Source: an uncultured Christensenellaceae bacterium (GTDB lineage Bacteria > Bacillota > Clostridia > Christensenellales > CAG-314). Taken from it: a DNA stretch of 64,000 nucleotides. The notes under the pieces are model-generated. The model did no database searches, was not told the origin of the DNA, and saw only the letters and a list, made by a program, of their open reading frames with translations. Of this stretch, positions 61,615-64,000 are shown one piece after another. The position numbers and the translations under genes are program-made. Every line of letters starts with the position of its first letter. Position 1 is the first letter of the stretch. The DNA is taken from contig CAJUCX010000001.1 in the NCBI GenBank assembly GCA_910585195.1, forward strand, positions 124,001 through 188,000, read 5' to 3'.

Positions 61615-62874
61615 CTATTTACGTATATGTCCCGTGCCTTTAACTATATATTTTGTGGTGTAAAGTTCTCTCAAACCCATAGGTCCGCGCGCGTGCAGTT
61701 TTTGCGTGCTTATGCCGATTTCCGCACCCATACCGAACTCGAATCCGTCGGAAAATCTCGTCGACGCGTTGTGATAAACTTCTGCGCTGTCAACGCTTTG
61801 CAAAAATTTTTGCGCCTTTTCATCGTCCGCAGTAATAATTGCCTCCGAGTGTTTTGTGGAGTATTTTGCAATGCGCTCCAACGCCTCGTCGATGCCGTCC
61901 ACAATTTTCACCGCCAAAATAAAGTCGTTATATTCTCTGTACCAATCTTCTTCATCTGCCGGCGCGATATCTTTGCAAATATTTACGCACTCGCAATCTC
62001 CTTTGACTGCAACGCCGTCGTGTTTCATTCGGGCGTAAAGTTGCGGTACAAATTCGTTTGCTATTTCTCTATCCACCAAAATTTTTTCAACAGAGTTACA
62101 CGCAGACGGTTTTTGTATCTTTGCGTTTTCTATTATATCGAGCGCCATATTGAAGTCCGCAGTTTTTTCCACGTAAATATGACAGTTGCCCGCCCCCGTC
62201 TGAATAACCGGCACTTTTGCGTTTTTGGTAACTGCGTTTATAAGCCCTGCGCTGCCCCTAGGTATAAGCAGGTCGATAAACTCGGTAGAACGCATAAGCG
62301 CGTTTGCGATTTCTCTGTCGGTATTGTCTATGAGTTGAACGGAATTGCCGTCAAGCCCCGCCTTTTCAAGCGCCTGCGAAACATATTTTGCAAGCAGTTT
62401 GTTTGTATTTATAGCCTCGCTGCCGCCGCGCAAAATACAGACGTTTCCGCTCTTTATGCAAAGTCCTGCGGCGTCTGCCGTTACGTTAGGGCGCGACTCG
62501 TAAATAATGGCAATTACGCCCAACGGCACGAGTATTTTTTCTATAACGAGTCCGTCGTCGCGCTTATATACGCTTTCAGTATGGTTGCAGTACTCTTGCA
62601 AATTTACCAGTTGCAGCAAACCATTCGTCATTTCTTTAATGCGTTTTTCGTTTAGCACAAGTCTGTCTATCATAGACGACGACAGACCTTTTTGCATTGC
62701 ATAGTCTACATCGAGTTTGTTTACCGCATAAATTTCCTGTTTGTTGCCTTCTATTATTTCCGCCAAAAATTTAAGCGCATCGTTGCGTTTATCTGCGGAA
62801 GAATTTGCAAGAGACGGTACCGCCGCCTTTGCCCTTTTGCCGTATGCCTGCAAATATGCATTTGTATCAATCAT
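61615..62874 (-). CDS. proA: Glutamate-5-semialdehyde dehydrogenase (gamma-glutamyl phosphate reductase)
   Basis: Second step of proline synthesis, reducing glutamyl-5-phosphate with NADPH. The 419-residue protein has the ALDH-fold landmarks VIYESRPNVTADAAGLCIKSGN, LRGGSEA, the catalytic cysteine in KPSACNSVEK (near residue 250) and RFSDGFEFGMGAEIGISTQK. The ATG overlaps the proB stop as ATGA. The product cyclises to pyrroline-5-carboxylate; proC is not in the window. Confidence 0.97.
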   Translation of the reverse strand: MIDTNAYLQAYGKRAKAAVPSLANSSADKRNDALKFLAEIIEGNKQEIYAVNKLDVDYAMQKGLSSSMIDRLVLNEKRIKEMTNGLLQLVNLQEYCNHTESVYKRDDGLVIEKILVPLGVIAIIYESRPNVTADAAGLCIKSGNVCILRGGSEAINTNKLLAKYVSQALEKAGLDGNSVQLIDNTDREIANALMRSTEFIDLLIPRGSAGLINAVTKNAKVPVIQTGAGNCHIYVEKTADFNMALDIIENAKIQKPSACNSVEKILVDREIANEFVPQLYARMKHDGVAVKGDCECVNICKDIAPADEEDWYREYNDFILAVKIVDGIDEALERIAKYSTKHSEAIITADDEKAQKFLQSVDSAEVYHNASTRFSDGFEFGMGAEIGISTQKLHARGPMGLRELYTTKYIVKGTGHIRK

Positions 62875-63662
62875 TTTTTACCTACAAAATAAGTGCCTAC
62901 TTTTTTACCTTCCAGCACTTCGTAAATTACGTTGAAGTTGTTGGAGTTTGCCACGACCGCATCTATGCCGCATTTTGCCGCATTTACGCAGGCGGAAATT
63001 TTTGTTACTATGCCGCCGGTGCCGAGCGCGCTTGGTTTTGCGTCCTTTTGACTTGTAATTTGCGCGCTGAAATCGTCGACGGTGTCAACCAACTTTGCAT
63101 CGGAAAACTCCTTCGGGTTTTTGTCATATACGCCGTCTATGTCGGAAAGCAATATAAGCAAATCCGCCTCGATAAGCCTTGCAACCAAAGAGGACAAATT
63201 GTCGTTGTCGCCGAATTTTATTTCTTCTACCGAGATAGAGTCGTTTTCGTTGATAACGGGTATTACGTTAAACTTCAACAACTCTTCTATGGTGTTTTTG
63301 AAGTTGCGTTGTCTGTCGCCGTTGTCCAACACGTCTTTTGTCAAAAGCAACTGCCCTGCGTTGTAGCCGTAGTCGGCAAAACATTTATTGTAAATTTCCA
63401 TAAGAGCCGATTGACCCACGCAAGCCATTGCCTGTCTGCCGCTTATGCTGTCGGGTTTAGACTGCAAATGCAACCTGTTGACGCCTGCGGCAATGGCGCC
63501 CGACGACACCAACACAACTTCCATACCCCTGTTTTTAAGGTCGCACAAATCACGCGACAGACGGTCAATCCTATGCAGATTTAACTTGCCGGTTTCGTAA
63601 GTCAACGCAGAGGTGCCCACCTTTACGACTATTCTTTTTGCGGCGGAAAAATCTCTGTTCAT
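62871..63662 (-). CDS. proB: Glutamate 5-kinase
   Basis: First step of proline synthesis. The 263-residue protein has the amino-acid kinase domain with RIVVKVGTSAL, VSSGAIAAGV, VIPVINENDSISVEEIKFGDND and LLSDIDGVY. It lacks the C-terminal PUA domain present in longer ProB proteins, which is common in this group. GGAG lies before the ATG, close behind the mtrB stop. Confidence 0.97.
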   Translation of the reverse strand: MNRDFSAAKRIVVKVGTSALTYETGKLNLHRIDRLSRDLCDLKNRGMEVVLVSSGAIAAGVNRLHLQSKPDSISGRQAMACVGQSALMEIYNKCFADYGYNAGQLLLTKDVLDNGDRQRNFKNTIEELLKFNVIPVINENDSISVEEIKFGDNDNLSSLVARLIEADLLILLSDIDGVYDKNPKEFSDAKLVDTVDDFSAQITSQKDAKPSALGTGGIVTKISACVNAAKCGIDAVVANSNNFNVIYEVLEGKKVGTYFVGKK

Positions 63663-63663
63663 T

Positions 63664-63897
63664 TTACTTCTCCGTCTTTATAATGCCGAATTTGGTATAT
63701 ACTTCCGCATTGCCGCGCACTTTTATTGCCGACGTTCTTTCGGTAAACTGCATAATAAGCACTTCGCCTTTATCGAGGTTTTCCGTATGATGGCTTTTGG
63801 TTTCGCCGCCGCGGGTAAGACCTATTATCTGCGTGCCTGCTTGCAGCGCCTTTACGCAGACGTAATCGTTTTCCATTGCATTGATTTCTTTTTCCAT
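63664..63897 (-). CDS. mtrB: TRAP family protein (trp RNA-binding attenuation protein)
   Basis: A 77-residue homologue of Bacillus TRAP, an 11-mer ring that binds G/UAG repeats in RNA when loaded with tryptophan. The tryptophan-binding residues are kept (GLTRG with T28, HH, QFTE, RTSAIKV). Of the RNA-binding KKR residues, K56 and R58 of Bacillus are present as K59 and R61, but K37 is replaced by asparagine N40 (HTENLDKGE, codon AAC). The ATG has GGAG about ten bases upstream. It starts the proB-proA segment of an operon; no trp genes or anti-TRAP are in the window. Confidence 0.93.
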   Translation of the reverse strand: MEKEINAMENDYVCVKALQAGTQIIGLTRGGETKSHHTENLDKGEVLIMQFTERTSAIKVRGNAEVYTKFGIIKTEK

Positions 63898-63901
63898 AAT
63901 T

Positions 63902-64000
63902 TTATTTCTCCACTATTTTAACATTTTGCGCGCCGATAAGTTCTTCCAACTCAAAGTGCAGAGCGCGGCATTCTTTTACTTTATAAGGCAGAGAATAACC
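63902..64000 (-). CDS. C-terminal end of an unidentified protein
   Basis: The last 32 codons of a gene running off the right edge, ending ELEELIGAQNVKIVEK and TAA. The peptide is soluble and charged. It lies four bases before mtrB and presumably belongs to the same transcript. Too little is present to name a family. Confidence 0.6.
   Translation of the reverse strand, partial: GYSLPYKVKECRALHFELEELIGAQNVKIVEK

Noticed and set aside
1..64000. Insertion sequences, prophage or integrated elements
   Set aside because: No transposase, integrase, phage structural gene or tRNA-linked direct repeats were found; codon style is uniform throughout.

Overview
The window looks like a chromosomal segment of an uncultured clostridial Bacillota. 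It has a T-box leader before valS, the rplU-prp-rpmA operon with the Bacillota-type cleavable L27 extension, the sporulation pair yqfC-yqfD, a dgt-dnaG-rpoD macromolecular synthesis operon, the phoH-pgpH-ybeY-era-yqzL-recO cluster, an HxlR regulator and a TRAP (MtrB) homologue. Nearly all genes lie on the minus strand, as expected for leading-strand genes when the fork moves from high to low coordinates. A giant MBG/Ig-like surface protein suggests a gut-type clostridial lineage near Christensenellales, but that placement is inference.

Layout. 1-4.3 kb: start of a DUF1294-like gene, degV, valS with its T-box. 4.4-8.1 kb (plus): a NitT/TauT-type ABC transporter and an HxlR regulator beside a flavodoxin relic. 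8.1-13.4 kb: a YkvI-like transporter, then a four-gene operon (membrane protein, methyltransferase, hslO, TPR protein). 13.5-14.6 kb (plus): asd. 14.7-20.2 kb: dgt, dnaG, rpoD, trmK, zinc-ribbon protein. 20.5-35.5 kb: a three-gene operon of a 4483-residue membrane-anchored surface protein, a single-pass protein with an acidic tail, and a small coiled-coil protein. 35.9-39.4 kb: a beta-carbonic anhydrase with an altered active-site motif, and ppdK. 39.5-45.6 kb: yqfC-yqfD-phoH-pgpH-ybeY-era-yqzL-recO. 45.9-49.7 kb: a NYN-domain coiled-coil protein, ogg, and rpmA-prp-rplU. 49.9-51.3 kb: a helical orphan and a divergent repressor/B-box module with clear operators. 51.4-59.5 kb: seven arginine genes (argG-H-C-J-B-D-F), enough to convert glutamate to arginine apart from carbamoyl phosphate supply. 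59.7-64 kb: a DtxR/MntR-like regulator and an operon of mtrB, proB, proA and an RlmD/TrmA-family methyltransferase.

Glutamate is the shared precursor of the arg and pro operons, and asd opens the aspartate-family pathway, so the window suggests an amino-acid prototroph. The least explained parts are the giant surface-protein operon, the repressor/B-box module, the TRAP variant with a changed RNA-binding residue, the carbonic anhydrase lacking its active-site arginine, and the structured stretch upstream of yqfC.
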